A stretch of DNA of 64,000 bases from Nocardia vinacea (GCF_035920345.1 NZ_CP109149.1:3844001-3908000); one strand, 5' to 3'; counted from the stretch's first letter, positions 43,535 through 52,243 are shown. Notes: generated by a model not told the origin, from the sequence alone. Program-made: numbers and translations.

Positions 43535-44293
43535 GTGATGTCCGAAAACGAGCATCAGGGCAAGGTCGCGGTCATCACCGGCGGTGGCCGCGGCTTCGGT
43601 AAGGCATTCGGCACCGCATTGTCGGAACTGGGCGCGCACGTCGTGCTCGCCGATATCGACGGCGCGGTCGCCACGTCCGCCGCCGCGGAGTTGACCGCGC
43701 AGGGCCGCGGTGCGACGGGGGTAGCCTGCGATGTCGCCGACGCCGACGGCGTCGCCGCGATGATGGACGCGGTCACCGAACGCCACGGCGGTATCGACAT
43801 CCTGGTCAACAATGCGGGCCTGCATGCCGCCTACAACCGGCCGTTCACCGAACTCGGCCTGGCCGCGGTCCGGCGGGTATTCGACGTCAATGTCATGGGC
43901 CTGATCAACTGCACGCTCGCGGCGCACAAGGCCATGACCGGGCGGGACGGCGCCTCGATCGTCAATATCTCGTCGTCGGCGGCATACGCCAACCGAACCG
44001 TCTATGGCGTCTCCAAGCTCACTGTCCGGGGACTGACCGTCGCCTTCGCCCGTGAGCTCGCCGAGGCGGGTATCCGGGTCAACTCGATCGCGCCGGGCTT
44101 GATCCTCACCGATACGGTCCGTGCCCAGTTGTCCGCCGCGGAGGCGGAGCGGGTGCTGAGCGAACAGATCCTGCACCGTGCGGGCGAAGAGCAAGACATT
44201 GTCGAGGCACTGCTCTACTTGGTCTCGCCGCGGGCGTCCTTCATTACGGGGGAAACACTCCGTGTGACAGGCGGTTTCGCGCTGTCGGTCTAG
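43535..44293 (+). CDS. short-chain dehydrogenase/reductase
   Basis: A 252-residue classical SDR with TGGGRGFGKAFG, LVNNAG, SSSAAYANRTVYGVSK (catalytic Ser and Tyr-x3-Lys) and ITGETLRVTGG. ADID after beta-2 indicates NAD preference. It is the third gene of the fadE-SDR-SDR operon (66 bp gap, GAAGGAGG before the start). It oxidises or reduces an alcohol/ketone intermediate; the substrate is unknown. Confidence 0.9.
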   Translation: MMSENEHQGKVAVITGGGRGFGKAFGTALSELGAHVVLADIDGAVATSAAAELTAQGRGATGVACDVADADGVAAMMDAVTERHGGIDILVNNAGLHAAYNRPFTELGLAAVRRVFDVNVMGLINCTLAAHKAMTGRDGASIVNISSSAAYANRTVYGVSKLTVRGLTVAFARELAEAGIRVNSIAPGLILTDTVRAQLSAAEAERVLSEQILHRAGEEQDIVEALLYLVSPRASFITGETLRVTGGFALSV

Positions 44294-44327
44294 CGTTGCG
44301 CCGAATTTCCCTGCGCGGCAACAACTG

Positions 44328-44365
44328 CGGCCGGGTCTCGCAGGAGAAATCGCGAGACCCGGCCG
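44328..44365. terminator. hairpin terminator between convergent genes
   Basis: CGGCCGGGTCTCGC (44328-44341) pairs perfectly with GCGAGACCCGGCCG (44352-44365), 10-nt loop, then TTCAG. It separates the SDR and the membrane protein. Confidence 0.75.
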
Positions 44366-44384
44366 TTCAGTGCTGTCCGGACAG

Positions 44385-45167
44385 CTACGAGGTCGCCGGC
44401 TGAGGCTCTTCGGCTGCCTCGTCGGCTTCCTTCGCGGCGAGTTCGACTTCCTCGCTCTTGATTGCCTTCAGCAGCACCAGCGGCGTGATGACCTTCCAGA
44501 TGAGGTAGACGATCGCCGGAATGCCCTGGGCCAGGATCCCATTCCACGCGAACGGGCCGGTCTTGTTCAGGAAGACGAAGGCGCCCGAGATGAGCAGGAC
44601 ACCCAGAAGCATGCTGAGGTGCGCGTACCAGCGCGGGAAAATCGGCTTGGCGCGCTGATCGAAGTAGGAAGCGAATCCGATCGACCAGACCTGCAGCACG
44701 AAAATGCAGGCGTTGCCCACATACATCAGCCAGAAGATGTCGGTCATCGCGGACAGGACATCGGGGGAATGACTTTCCGGCCGATATGCAGCGGCGGCCA
44801 GAATCGCCAAGGGGTAGAAGAAGCCGGTCGGCGCGACGACGCCGGTGGTCAGCTGGACCATCGACAACCAGCCCCAGCCGCCTTCGACCCGCCTCATCTG
44901 CATGCTGGTCACGACCACGTATGGATATTCGAATGGCACGGTCAGCACCATGATGGCCACACACAGCAGAATCCCGTGCTGATTCTCGACCAGGAAGTCG
45001 CGAACCTCATTCGCGGTCATCGTCGGACTCATGGGCGAGAGCAAGTCGCCGACCCCGTAGGCGACCAGCATCAGTACGAGCACCAGGAATCCGCTCCACG
45101 CCGACCAGCGCTGTAATCTGAAATAGATTGATTTTTTCAACGGATCTCCTTCGATCTCTGCACTCAT
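44385..45167 (-). CDS. multi-pass membrane protein of unknown function
   Basis: A 260-residue protein with about six hydrophobic segments (for example SGFLVLVLMLVAYGVGDLL near residue 26, GILLCVAIMVLTVPFEYPYVVV and MLLGVLLISGAFVFL) and an acidic C-terminal tail (VELAAKEADEAAEEPQ). I do not recognise the family. It lies within a catabolic region and is divergent from the HsaA-like gene, so it may take part in uptake or in electron transfer at the membrane. ATG 45167 is chosen; TTG 45176 would add three residues. Confidence 0.7.
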   Translation of the reverse strand: MSAEIEGDPLKKSIYFRLQRWSAWSGFLVLVLMLVAYGVGDLLSPMSPTMTANEVRDFLVENQHGILLCVAIMVLTVPFEYPYVVVTSMQMRRVEGGWGWLSMVQLTTGVVAPTGFFYPLAILAAAAYRPESHSPDVLSAMTDIFWLMYVGNACIFVLQVWSIGFASYFDQRAKPIFPRWYAHLSMLLGVLLISGAFVFLNKTGPFAWNGILAQGIPAIVYLIWKVITPLVLLKAIKSEEVELAAKEADEAAEEPQPATS

Positions 45168-45367
45168 CGCCAGCAATTCCGTCCCAGGGACGAAAGCTCC
45201 CCTAGTGTGATGACCCGCACATTCGACCGGCGGCGAACTTCCGCAGAGCGGGATGCCCGCGCAGCCGCCTCAGCGTCCGCGCCGCGTATTCCCGTTCAGC
45301 GGCAGCGGCGTGCGAGCCGGTCGTGTTCCGGCTGGAGTACGCGGTGCTCGAGGCGCAGGATTACCGC
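45168..45367. promoter_or_regulatory. divergent promoter region with two operator-like sites
   Basis: A 200-bp region between the membrane protein and the HsaA-like gene. Site 1, TTCCGC-AGA-GCGGGA, is at 45239-45253. Site 2, weaker, TCCCGT-TCA-GCGGCA, is at 45290-45304. Both belong to the recurring palindrome set. Confidence 0.5.
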
Positions 45368-46534
45368 ATGGACAACGATGTAGCCGAGGCGGTGCGCGGG
45401 CTGCTGCCGGAACTGGCCGAACGCGCGGCGCAGGTCGACGTGACCGGCGAAATACCGGAACAGACGATGACCGACCTGATCGCCGTCGGCGTCTTTCGGC
45501 TGCTGCAACCGAAATGGAGCGGCGGCCTGGAGGCCGACCCGAATCAGTTCTACGACGTGGTCCGGATGATCGCGGGCACCTGCGGCTCCACCGGGTGGGT
45601 CGCCTCGGTGCTCGGGGTAGTGCCGTGGCATGTGGCACTTTTCGACGAGCGCGCACAACGCGAGGTGTGGTCCGAAAACCCGAATGCGCTGATCTGTCCG
45701 TCCTATGCGCCGGTCGGCCGGTTGACACCGGTCGAAGGGGGCTACGAACTCAGCGGACATTGGCGCTTCGCGTCCGGCTGCGCACACGCGTCATGGGCGG
45801 TCCTCGGCGGCACTGTCTATGCCGAGAACGGTGATCCGGTGGATATCGTGTCCGCGCTGGTACCGCGCGCGGATTACCGTATCGACAAGGTGTGGGATTC
45901 CGTGGGCCTGCGCGGCACCGGGAGCCATGACCTGCACATCGAGCGCATCTTCGTCCCGGAATACCGGACGACGCGCAACTACGACGTGACCCACCGGCGT
46001 GGTCCGGGCCAGAAACTGAATACCGGTCCGCTGTATCGCATGCCGTTCGGAACGATGTACAGCTATTCGGTCACCGCGCCGATGATCGGCTTGGCGGAAG
46101 GCTGCCTGGAGAAATTTCTGACGCGTATGCGCAATCTCAACCGACCGAGTTTCGGGGGCGGCAGTCTCAGCACGGACCGGTCCGTGCAGATCGCCGTCGC
46201 GCGCGCCGAATCGGATGTCGACGCCGCCGTCCTGCAGCTGCACCGGAACCTGCAGGACCTGTACGAACGTGCGCGCCGCCGCGAGGACATCCCGATGGAG
46301 CTGCGGCTGCGAGGCCGCCGGGATCAGGTGTGCGGCACCGAGCGCGCGATCACCGCGATCGATCTGGTTTTCCAGGCCGCGGGCGGCCTGTCACGACGCC
46401 GTGGCAATCCGATCGAACGGGCCTGGCGGGATGCGCATACGGGCAGTATCCATGCTGGTAACGATGTCGAATCGTCGCTGGCGCTGTGCGGCCGTGGCTC
46501 GTTCGGGTTGTACGTCGACGACATGCTGGTCTGA
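45368..46534 (+). CDS. flavin-dependent monooxygenase, acyl-CoA dehydrogenase fold (HsaA-like)
   Basis: A 388-residue protein with the fold of two-component flavin hydroxylases HsaA/HpaH: GVFRLLQPKWSGGLEADP, GSTGWVASVLGVVPWHVALF, SGHWRFASGCAHASWAVLGG, DSVGLRGTGSHDL and the C-terminal FQAAGGLSRRRGNPIERAWRDAHTGS. Family members use reduced FMN/FAD from a partner reductase to ortho-hydroxylate a phenol. A reductase is encoded at 46630. ATG 45368 has AGGA 8 bp upstream. It is one of two such hydroxylases; the other is at 47203. Confidence 0.88.
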   Translation: MDNDVAEAVRGLLPELAERAAQVDVTGEIPEQTMTDLIAVGVFRLLQPKWSGGLEADPNQFYDVVRMIAGTCGSTGWVASVLGVVPWHVALFDERAQREVWSENPNALICPSYAPVGRLTPVEGGYELSGHWRFASGCAHASWAVLGGTVYAENGDPVDIVSALVPRADYRIDKVWDSVGLRGTGSHDLHIERIFVPEYRTTRNYDVTHRRGPGQKLNTGPLYRMPFGTMYSYSVTAPMIGLAEGCLEKFLTRMRNLNRPSFGGGSLSTDRSVQIAVARAESDVDAAVLQLHRNLQDLYERARRREDIPMELRLRGRRDQVCGTERAITAIDLVFQAAGGLSRRRGNPIERAWRDAHTGSIHAGNDVESSLALCGRGSFGLYVDDMLV

Positions 46535-46542
46535 ACAGACAG

Positions 46543-46575
46543 CGACCCCAATGGCCTGCCCTGCCATTGGGGTCG
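46543..46575. terminator. hairpin terminator
   Basis: CGACCCCAATGGC (46543-46555) pairs perfectly with GCCATTGGGGTCG (46563-46575), 7-nt loop, between convergent hydroxylase and flavin reductase genes. Confidence 0.75.
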
Positions 46576-46617
46576 TCGAATTGTGCACTGGCACAGTCGA
46601 ATTGCTCACTGGCACAT
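46576..46617. repeat. 21-bp tandem direct repeat
   Basis: TCGAATTG-(TG/CT)-CACTGGCACA is repeated at 46576-46596 and 46597-46617 with two differences inside the unit. It abuts the terminator and ends 12 bp before the flavin reductase stop. Confidence 0.7.
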
Positions 46618-46629
46618 GAGCTCAGGTGA

Positions 46630-47178
46630 CTACCACCCGACGAGCCGGTCCAGTACCAGCGGCGCGCTGGCGAGATAGTCGCCGTACCCGCCGCGGAAGA
46701 ACAGCAGTGGGGTTCGCACCGACTCCACACGCAGTTCGTGCACCTGCCCGACTACCAGGACATGGTCGCCGATCTCGACGATCTGCGCCACGGTGCAGTC
46801 GACCCATGCGACAACCCCATCCAGTACGGGATTGCCCAATGTGGACGGCTGCCACGTCACACCCTGGAACCGGTTGCCGCCCCTGGACGCCATCCGCCGC
46901 GACACGTGTTCCTGGTTGCCCGCCAACGCATTCGCGCAGAACCGCCCGGTGTCGCGAATCCGTTGCAGGGTCGAGGAAGACGTGTCCACCAGGAATGACA
47001 CCAGGGGCGGGTCGAGCGAGACAGAGGTGAACGTCCCGACGACCAACCCGTGCGGCCGCTGATCATCGTCGAGGGTGGTGATCGCGACCACGCTCGTGGG
47101 GAAATGGCCGAGCACATCCCGGAAGTGGCGCCCAGTGATCGCCACCACCGTCTCCTGCGTCGATCCGATCTCACTCAT
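46630..47178 (-). CDS. flavin reductase (HsaB-like)
   Basis: A 182-residue flavin reductase-domain protein: FRDVLGHFPTSVVAITTLDDD, GLVVGTFTSVSLDPPLVSFLVD, GRFCANALAGNQEHVSRRMAS and HVLVVGQVHELRVE. Its role is to supply reduced FMN/FAD to a two-component monooxygenase. It is last in the operon behind the hydroxylase at 47203, with the second hydroxylase (45368) convergent nearby. ATG 47178 has GGGAGG 7-8 bp upstream; an ATG at 47184 sits too close to it. Confidence 0.9.
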   Translation of the reverse strand: MSEIGSTQETVVAITGRHFRDVLGHFPTSVVAITTLDDDQRPHGLVVGTFTSVSLDPPLVSFLVDTSSSTLQRIRDTGRFCANALAGNQEHVSRRMASRGGNRFQGVTWQPSTLGNPVLDGVVAWVDCTVAQIVEIGDHVLVVGQVHELRVESVRTPLLFFRGGYGDYLASAPLVLDRLVGW

Positions 47179-47202
47179 AACCATCCTCCCTGACTGTTTG
47201 CG

Positions 47203-48384
47203 TCAGACCATCACGATCATCGACGGCGGCAGCTCGAGCCCCATCTTGACCAGGGAATTCGCGTGGTAGGCCGTGCCGGGGACATGGATCATGTGCTGCA
47301 GTGCCATATGCGCGTCGCGCCAGTACCGCTGGATCGGGTTACTGCGCCGACCGGCGTTTCCACCGGAGCGTGCGAAGATCTCGTCCAATGCAGACACCGC
47401 CCGCCAGGCGCAGCGGACCTGATTGCGCCGGATATTCGACCGATCCTCCAGCGTGACCGGCTTTCCAGCCTCCACCTGGTCGTAGAGCCGGCTGACGCCG
47501 TCGATCAACTGAATCCGCGAGGCCTCGATCTCCGAAGCCGCCTCGCCCGCGGCGTAGAGCGTGTAAGGATCGTCGCGCACCTGGACACCGGTCACGGCAA
47601 CCCGGTCGCGCTGTTGGGCCAGGTGCACGGCCAGTCCGCCCTCGCAGATCCCGATGACCGCGGCGGTGAGCCCGAGCGGGAACATGGTCGTGAACGGCAG
47701 CTTGTACACCGTGTCGGTGAGCCCGCGCTTCTCGGCCGCCGCACCCTGCATGATCTCGTCCTGGACGATGACGTGGTAGTCGGGCAGGAACGCCCCCTCG
47801 ATCACCACGTCCTTACTGCCGGTACCCGACAGACCGACCACGTCCCAGGAATCCTCGATGATCTTGTAGTCCGCACGCGGGACGACCACATGCAGCACGG
47901 TGGGCGGCCCGGCGGGCTTGCCAGTGCCGTCGCCGAGCAGGGCGCCGAGGAAGACCCACTCACAGTGGTCGGTACCCGAGGAGAACGGCCAGCGCCCGCT
48001 GAGCCGGTAACCGCCTTCCACTGGATCGGCGACGCCCATCGGCATATAGGGCGAGGCGATCCAGGTGTCCGGGTTCTCGCCCCAAACCTCTTGCGGCAGA
48101 CGGGGATCCATCTGCGCCATCTCCCACGGATGAACGCCGACGACGCCGCACACCCAGCCCGCGGCGGGGTCGTGCTGCGCGACCGCCATCACGGCTTCGG
48201 CGAAGTCGCGCGGGTGCGCTTCATAACCACCGAACTCCTTGGGCTGCAGCAGCCGGATCACCCCGGCAGAGCGCAGCAGTTGGGCGGTCTTATCGCTCAG
48301 CTTGCCGAGCTTCTCGTTCTCCTCGGCGAGTGCGGCCAGTTCCGGCCCCAACTCCTCGACACGTTGGACTACTTCGTGTGCCAC
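47203..48384 (-). CDS. flavin-dependent monooxygenase, HsaA-like
   Basis: A 393-residue two-component flavin hydroxylase subunit: IRLLQPKEFGGYEAHPRDF, AAGWVCGVVGVHPWEMAQM, SGRWPFSSGTDHCEWVFLGALLG, WDVVGLSGTGSKD and RSNPIQRYWRDAHMALQHMIH. Length equals HsaA (about 394). GTG 48384 has AGGAGG 8 bp upstream; an extra GTG at 48393 is less likely. It is between the hydrolase (165 bp upstream) and flavin reductase (24 bp downstream). It should hydroxylate a phenolic seco-intermediate to the catechol used by the dioxygenase. Confidence 0.9.
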   Translation of the reverse strand: MAHEVVQRVEELGPELAALAEENEKLGKLSDKTAQLLRSAGVIRLLQPKEFGGYEAHPRDFAEAVMAVAQHDPAAGWVCGVVGVHPWEMAQMDPRLPQEVWGENPDTWIASPYMPMGVADPVEGGYRLSGRWPFSSGTDHCEWVFLGALLGDGTGKPAGPPTVLHVVVPRADYKIIEDSWDVVGLSGTGSKDVVIEGAFLPDYHVIVQDEIMQGAAAEKRGLTDTVYKLPFTTMFPLGLTAAVIGICEGGLAVHLAQQRDRVAVTGVQVRDDPYTLYAAGEAASEIEASRIQLIDGVSRLYDQVEAGKPVTLEDRSNIRRNQVRCAWRAVSALDEIFARSGGNAGRRSNPIQRYWRDAHMALQHMIHVPGTAYHANSLVKMGLELPPSMIVMV

Positions 48385-48504
48385 GACGCACACCTCCTAC
48401 TCACTGGGAAATTACAGGTGCCGCCGCGACGGACACCGAAAGTGCCGATCTGGCGAGGGGATTCGCTCATTGTGATTCCTTGGTCCATTCGGTCACCACG
48501 GACT

Positions 48505-48519
48505 TTCCGCTCACTGGGA
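48505..48519. promoter_or_regulatory. candidate operator TTCCGC-TCA-CTGGGA
   Basis: This site has one consensus half-site and one degenerate half-site of the recurring palindrome. It lies in the gap before the HsaA-like gene at 47203-48384, about 120 bp upstream of its start. The ten bases TCACTGGGAA recur at 48401-48410, just before that gene's ribosome-binding site. Confidence 0.4.
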
Positions 48520-48548
48520 AGACGCATGGTGCACCCGAGTCGGACGAA

Positions 48549-49394
48549 CTATGCGGCGGATGGTTTGCGGGTGAGGAATTCGATCGCGACCCGCTCGAAA
48601 TCGGACTTCCGCTCGATCTGCACCCAGTGCCCACAGCGGGCGAAGGTGTGCAGTTCGACATCGGGCAGCCAGCGGTTCGCGAAGTGCGCCTGGTCGTAGG
48701 GCAGCATTCGGTCGTCGCGGCCCCACAGCATCAGCGTCGGAGTCGTGATGGTGGCGGCCTTGGTCCACAGCGGCGTATACGTCTGACGCAGCTGTGGATT
48801 GAACATCGAACCGAAGATCGCCTTCATCCGGTCGATCACACCCTCGGCGGTGGCATTGCGCATGCGTTCGTCGACCAGTTCGTCCGTGATCAGCGCGGGG
48901 TTGAACACCATCGCCTTGATCCAGGCGATCATCCGGTCGCGGGTGGGATCGCCGAGGAATTCGAACAGTCGCTGAAACCCCTCGCTGGGGTCGGCCTGGA
49001 AGATGCCGACCGAAAGTCCGCCGGAGCCCATGATGGCCATCCGGCGCACCCGTTCGGGATGCAGCGCGGCCAGTTCCGCCACTACCGCTCCGCCCATGGA
49101 GTTGCCGATGAACACCGCGGAATCGATGCCGAGGTGATCCATCAGCCGCGCGATCCGCTTCGCGGCGACCACCGGATAGATCTCGTCGAGTTCGGGAAGC
49201 GCGCTACCGCCGAAGCCCGGCAGATCGGGCGCGATCACCCGGAACTGCTCGCCGAAAACCGGCAGATTGTGCTGAAAGTTCGACCAGGCACTGACACCGG
49301 GACCCGAACCGTGCAACAGAATCAGCGGCTCACCCTCGCCTACCTCGTGGTAGTTGAAGGTAAGCCCATCGACATCAGCGGTCCGCTGCGTCAT
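48549..49394 (-). CDS. meta-cleavage product hydrolase, alpha/beta fold (HsaD-like)
   Basis: A 281-residue alpha/beta hydrolase of the C-C bond hydrolase (HsaD/BphD/MhpC) group. The oxyanion region is LLHGSGPGVSAWSNF, the nucleophile elbow is IGNSMGGAVV with Ser, then Asp in LWGRDDRMLP and His in RCGHWVQIERK. It hydrolyses the vinylogous diketone produced by extradiol cleavage. The ATG at 49394 overlaps the dioxygenase stop by 4 bp, so the two are translationally coupled, as in hsaC-hsaD. Confidence 0.93.
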   Translation of the reverse strand: MTQRTADVDGLTFNYHEVGEGEPLILLHGSGPGVSAWSNFQHNLPVFGEQFRVIAPDLPGFGGSALPELDEIYPVVAAKRIARLMDHLGIDSAVFIGNSMGGAVVAELAALHPERVRRMAIMGSGGLSVGIFQADPSEGFQRLFEFLGDPTRDRMIAWIKAMVFNPALITDELVDERMRNATAEGVIDRMKAIFGSMFNPQLRQTYTPLWTKAATITTPTLMLWGRDDRMLPYDQAHFANRWLPDVELHTFARCGHWVQIERKSDFERVAIEFLTRKPSAA

Positions 49395-50392
49395 TTCAGG
49401 CCCGCGGACGGCGAGGTCGTGAGGAATCCGGCGCCCGGGCCGACGTCGAGGACGTCGCCGTACCAGGTCTGGCCGTACATCAGCTCGGGCACCTTCCACT
49501 CGAGCGCCTGCCAGTCCGGATCCATGATCAGGTACCCGCCGGAGTAGAGCTCGACGCGGTGACCGGAGCCGGGATCGTGGATGTAGAGGTACATTGCCTG
49601 ACCGATACCGTGCTTGCCCGGACCGTGCCCGAAGTCGATCTCGAGATCACGGATCTCGTCCGCGGCCCGCAGAATGTCGTGGTAGTTCTCGATATTGAAG
49701 GCGATGTGATGGAACCGTGCCTTCGCGTCCTCCGCGTTCACGCCGATCGCGATGTCGTGCACCTGCGGTGTCACCGACAGCCAGGACGCCATGATGGTCT
49801 CCGGGAACTGCGGAATCATCGCAAATTCACGGCGCTTGAAGCCCAGCGCTTCACGCAGCCACTGCTCGGACTGATTCACCGTGCTCGCGCTGGTCTGCAC
49901 GTTCAGATGGTCGAGGCGGCGCACGCCGAAGCCGCGACGGCGCGAGCTGTTGCTCGGCAGCTTCGAGCGCAATTCCTCTGGTGCGAGCGGCTTGTCGATG
50001 TCGTAGTAGAGCTCGAACGGATGCTCACTACCTGGCACCAGGAAGCGGATCGCGGTGCCGCGGCCGAGTTCGTGCCCGGCGGGCAGTTCGATCGACTCGA
50101 TCTCCTGCTGCTCGAGCTGCTTGTGGAACAGCTCGACGTCCTGCGGGCGCTGGACCCGGAAACTGTAGGTGTTCACCGTGGCCTCGTCCTGCTGGGTCAG
50201 CACGAGCGAGTGGTGGGTGAGCTCCTGGTAGCCGCGCAGATAGGCCACGCCGTCGTCGGTCTGCGCGACGACCTCCATGCCGAGCAGGTCGCGGAAGAAC
50301 CCCAGCGAACGCTCCAGGTCCGTCGTGCCGAGATTGATGCCACCGGCATGGGCGATCTGCGGGCCGGGATCGTAGTCGTGGGAAAGAGTCAT
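49391..50392 (-). CDS. type I extradiol ring-cleavage dioxygenase (HsaC/BphC-like), cassette B
   Basis: A 333-residue protein, paralogue of 4100-5095. It has LDHLNVQ, FHHIAFNI and GHRVELYSG ligand motifs and the N-terminal DYDPGPQIAHAGGINLGTTDL. DNA is nearly identical to cassette A in the region 49508-49700 (against 4208-4400), including silent positions. ATG 50392 has AAGGAGAG 7 bp upstream. It is first of the operon dioxygenase-hydrolase-hydroxylase-reductase. The longer open frame to 52282 runs antisense through the KstD-type gene and is rejected. Confidence 0.94.
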   Translation of the reverse strand: MTLSHDYDPGPQIAHAGGINLGTTDLERSLGFFRDLLGMEVVAQTDDGVAYLRGYQELTHHSLVLTQQDEATVNTYSFRVQRPQDVELFHKQLEQQEIESIELPAGHELGRGTAIRFLVPGSEHPFELYYDIDKPLAPEELRSKLPSNSSRRRGFGVRRLDHLNVQTSASTVNQSEQWLREALGFKRREFAMIPQFPETIMASWLSVTPQVHDIAIGVNAEDAKARFHHIAFNIENYHDILRAADEIRDLEIDFGHGPGKHGIGQAMYLYIHDPGSGHRVELYSGGYLIMDPDWQALEWKVPELMYGQTWYGDVLDVGPGAGFLTTSPSAGLK

Positions 50393-50641
50393 GCAAGCTC
50401 TCCTTGAAATCGATTGACGGCCAGGAACGCTAATTCGTGTGGCACCCGCCACTAGGAGAATTTCCGCCCACCGGAAGCGGCGCACTCGCGTCGGCTGGAC
50501 CGGGCGCTGATTCCGCACAGCGGAAACCGATTCCGGCCCGATAGCCGCAGCCACCACACTCGGGAGGTCTACGCCCCGGGTGACCCAGGTCACTGCCGGG
50601 CGATGGCAGGAGATTCGCGGTCCGGAAGCAAGGAGACAGTT
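50393..50641. promoter_or_regulatory. divergent promoter region of cassette B
   Basis: A 249-bp gap between divergent dioxygenase and KstD-type genes, the counterpart of 5096-5396. It has two candidate operators: TTCCGC-CCA-CCGGAA at 50462-50476 and a perfect palindrome TTCCGC-ACA-GCGGAA at 50511-50525. Confidence 0.65.
50511..50525. promoter_or_regulatory. perfect operator-like palindrome TTCCGC-ACA-GCGGAA
   Basis: Perfect 6-bp arms with 3-bp spacer. It is the best copy of the recurring motif and lies 49 bp from a second copy at 50462-50476, a spacing of nearly five helical turns that would suit cooperative binding. Confidence 0.6.
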
Positions 50642-52243
50642 ATGCCCGCTGACGAGGAAACCTACGACGTCGTGGTCGTCGGGTCCGGAGGAGGGCTGGT
50701 CGGCGCTTACGCCGCCGCATCTCGCGGCCTGCGCACACTCGTCATCGAGAAGACCGATCGCTTCGGCGGCACGACCGCCTATTCCGGTGCAGGACTGTGG
50801 TTTCCGGGTAGTACCCCGTTGCGGCGCGCGGGCGTCGAGAACGACGTCGAAACTGTGCGCGGCTACCTCCGGGAGATCGTCGACGATCCCTCGCGCGAAG
50901 CCCTGCAGGACGCCTACCTGCACACCGGGCCGATACTGATCGACGAACTCGAGCAGAACCCGCAGTTCGGGTCCTTCTTCTACCAGCCCGTGCCCGACTA
51001 CTTCGCGGAGAAGCCGGGCGCGACGGCCGCGGGCAACACCATCTTCCCGGCCGAGATCGAGGCCGCCGAGCTCGGTGATCTCGCCCCGCTGATCCGCGAC
51101 CAGCTGCCCATCGAGATCTGGGGCGGAGAGCCGGCACCCGTACTCACCGGCGGCCGCGCCCTCATAGCGCGAACGCTGAAGGCGTTCCTGGAGACCGGGA
51201 ACGGCTCCTACAAGCTCGAGACCGCGCTCGAGAGCCTGATCGTCGAGGGCGACCGAGTGGTCGGCGTGGAGGCGGTCAGCAAGGGCGAGCGGGTCCGGAT
51301 TCGCGCTACCCGCGGCGTCATCCTCGCCGCCGGCGGATTCGAGCGCAATCGCGAACTGCGCGAGAAGCACAAGGTCGCCCCGTATCACGGTGACTGGTCC
51401 GATGGCGCTCCTGGGAACACCGGCGACGCGCTGCAGGCTGCCGTCGCGATCGGAGCCGCCACCGAGTTGCTGGACCAAGCGTGGTACATCCCCGGTCTCA
51501 TGCAACCCGGCGGACGACCGGTCTTCCACACCGGTAGCCGCAGCGGCATCTGGGTCAACAGCGCGGGCGAGCGCTTCATGAACGAACTGCTGCCCTACGA
51601 CCGGGCCGGGCGCGAGATGCTGCGTCTGCACAAGGAGACCGGCGTCGCACACACTCCGTGCCACTGGATCTTCGATCAGCGCCACATCGACCGGGACAGC
51701 TTCGGTGGCGACCCGGCCGTGCCGCCCCGCCCGGAGTGGTTCGAATCGGGTGCGCTGCGCAAGGCCGACACCATCGAGGAGTTGGCCGATCTCATCGCGG
51801 TGCCCGCCGAGAACCTCCGTAAGTCGATCGAGGAGTTCAACTCCTATGCCGCCGAGGGGGTCGACCAGAAGTTCCACCGTGGCGAGACCGCCTGGGACCA
51901 GATGACCCAGTACGTCGTCGGATTCCCCGCCGGACCCGTGATGAGTTACGTGAGTCCACTCGACAACGGCTACCAGAACCCGCTGGTCGCGCCGATCGAC
52001 ACACCGCCCTACTACACCGCCACCATCGCGCTTGCCGATATCGGCACCAAGGGCGGCCTCAAGACCGACGAGCATGCCCGCGTCCTGCGCGCGGACGGCG
52101 AGCCGATCGCGGGTCTGTACGCCAGTGGTAACACGATGGCCGCCATGTCCGGCCGGGTGTACCCGGGCGCGGGGACACCGGTCGGCTCTTCTCTGGTCTT
52201 CTCGTATCTCGCGGCGCTCGACCTCGCAGGCGCCGCCGTGTGA
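50642..52243 (+). CDS. FAD-dependent 3-ketosteroid-delta1-dehydrogenase-like flavoprotein, cassette B
   Basis: A 533-residue flavoprotein, paralogue of 5397-7007: VVVGSGGGLVGAYAAASRG, GGTTAYSGAGLWFPGS, and PPYYTATIALADIGTKGG with YPGAGTPVGSSLVF. It has the conserved Tyr and GTKGG Gly of KstD enzymes. AAGGAG 8 bp upstream of ATG 50642. It is divergent from the dioxygenase. The two copies may act on different ring systems or be differently induced. Confidence 0.88.
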   Translation: MPADEETYDVVVVGSGGGLVGAYAAASRGLRTLVIEKTDRFGGTTAYSGAGLWFPGSTPLRRAGVENDVETVRGYLREIVDDPSREALQDAYLHTGPILIDELEQNPQFGSFFYQPVPDYFAEKPGATAAGNTIFPAEIEAAELGDLAPLIRDQLPIEIWGGEPAPVLTGGRALIARTLKAFLETGNGSYKLETALESLIVEGDRVVGVEAVSKGERVRIRATRGVILAAGGFERNRELREKHKVAPYHGDWSDGAPGNTGDALQAAVAIGAATELLDQAWYIPGLMQPGGRPVFHTGSRSGIWVNSAGERFMNELLPYDRAGREMLRLHKETGVAHTPCHWIFDQRHIDRDSFGGDPAVPPRPEWFESGALRKADTIEELADLIAVPAENLRKSIEEFNSYAAEGVDQKFHRGETAWDQMTQYVVGFPAGPVMSYVSPLDNGYQNPLVAPIDTPPYYTATIALADIGTKGGLKTDEHARVLRADGEPIAGLYASGNTMAAMSGRVYPGAGTPVGSSLVFSYLAALDLAGAAV

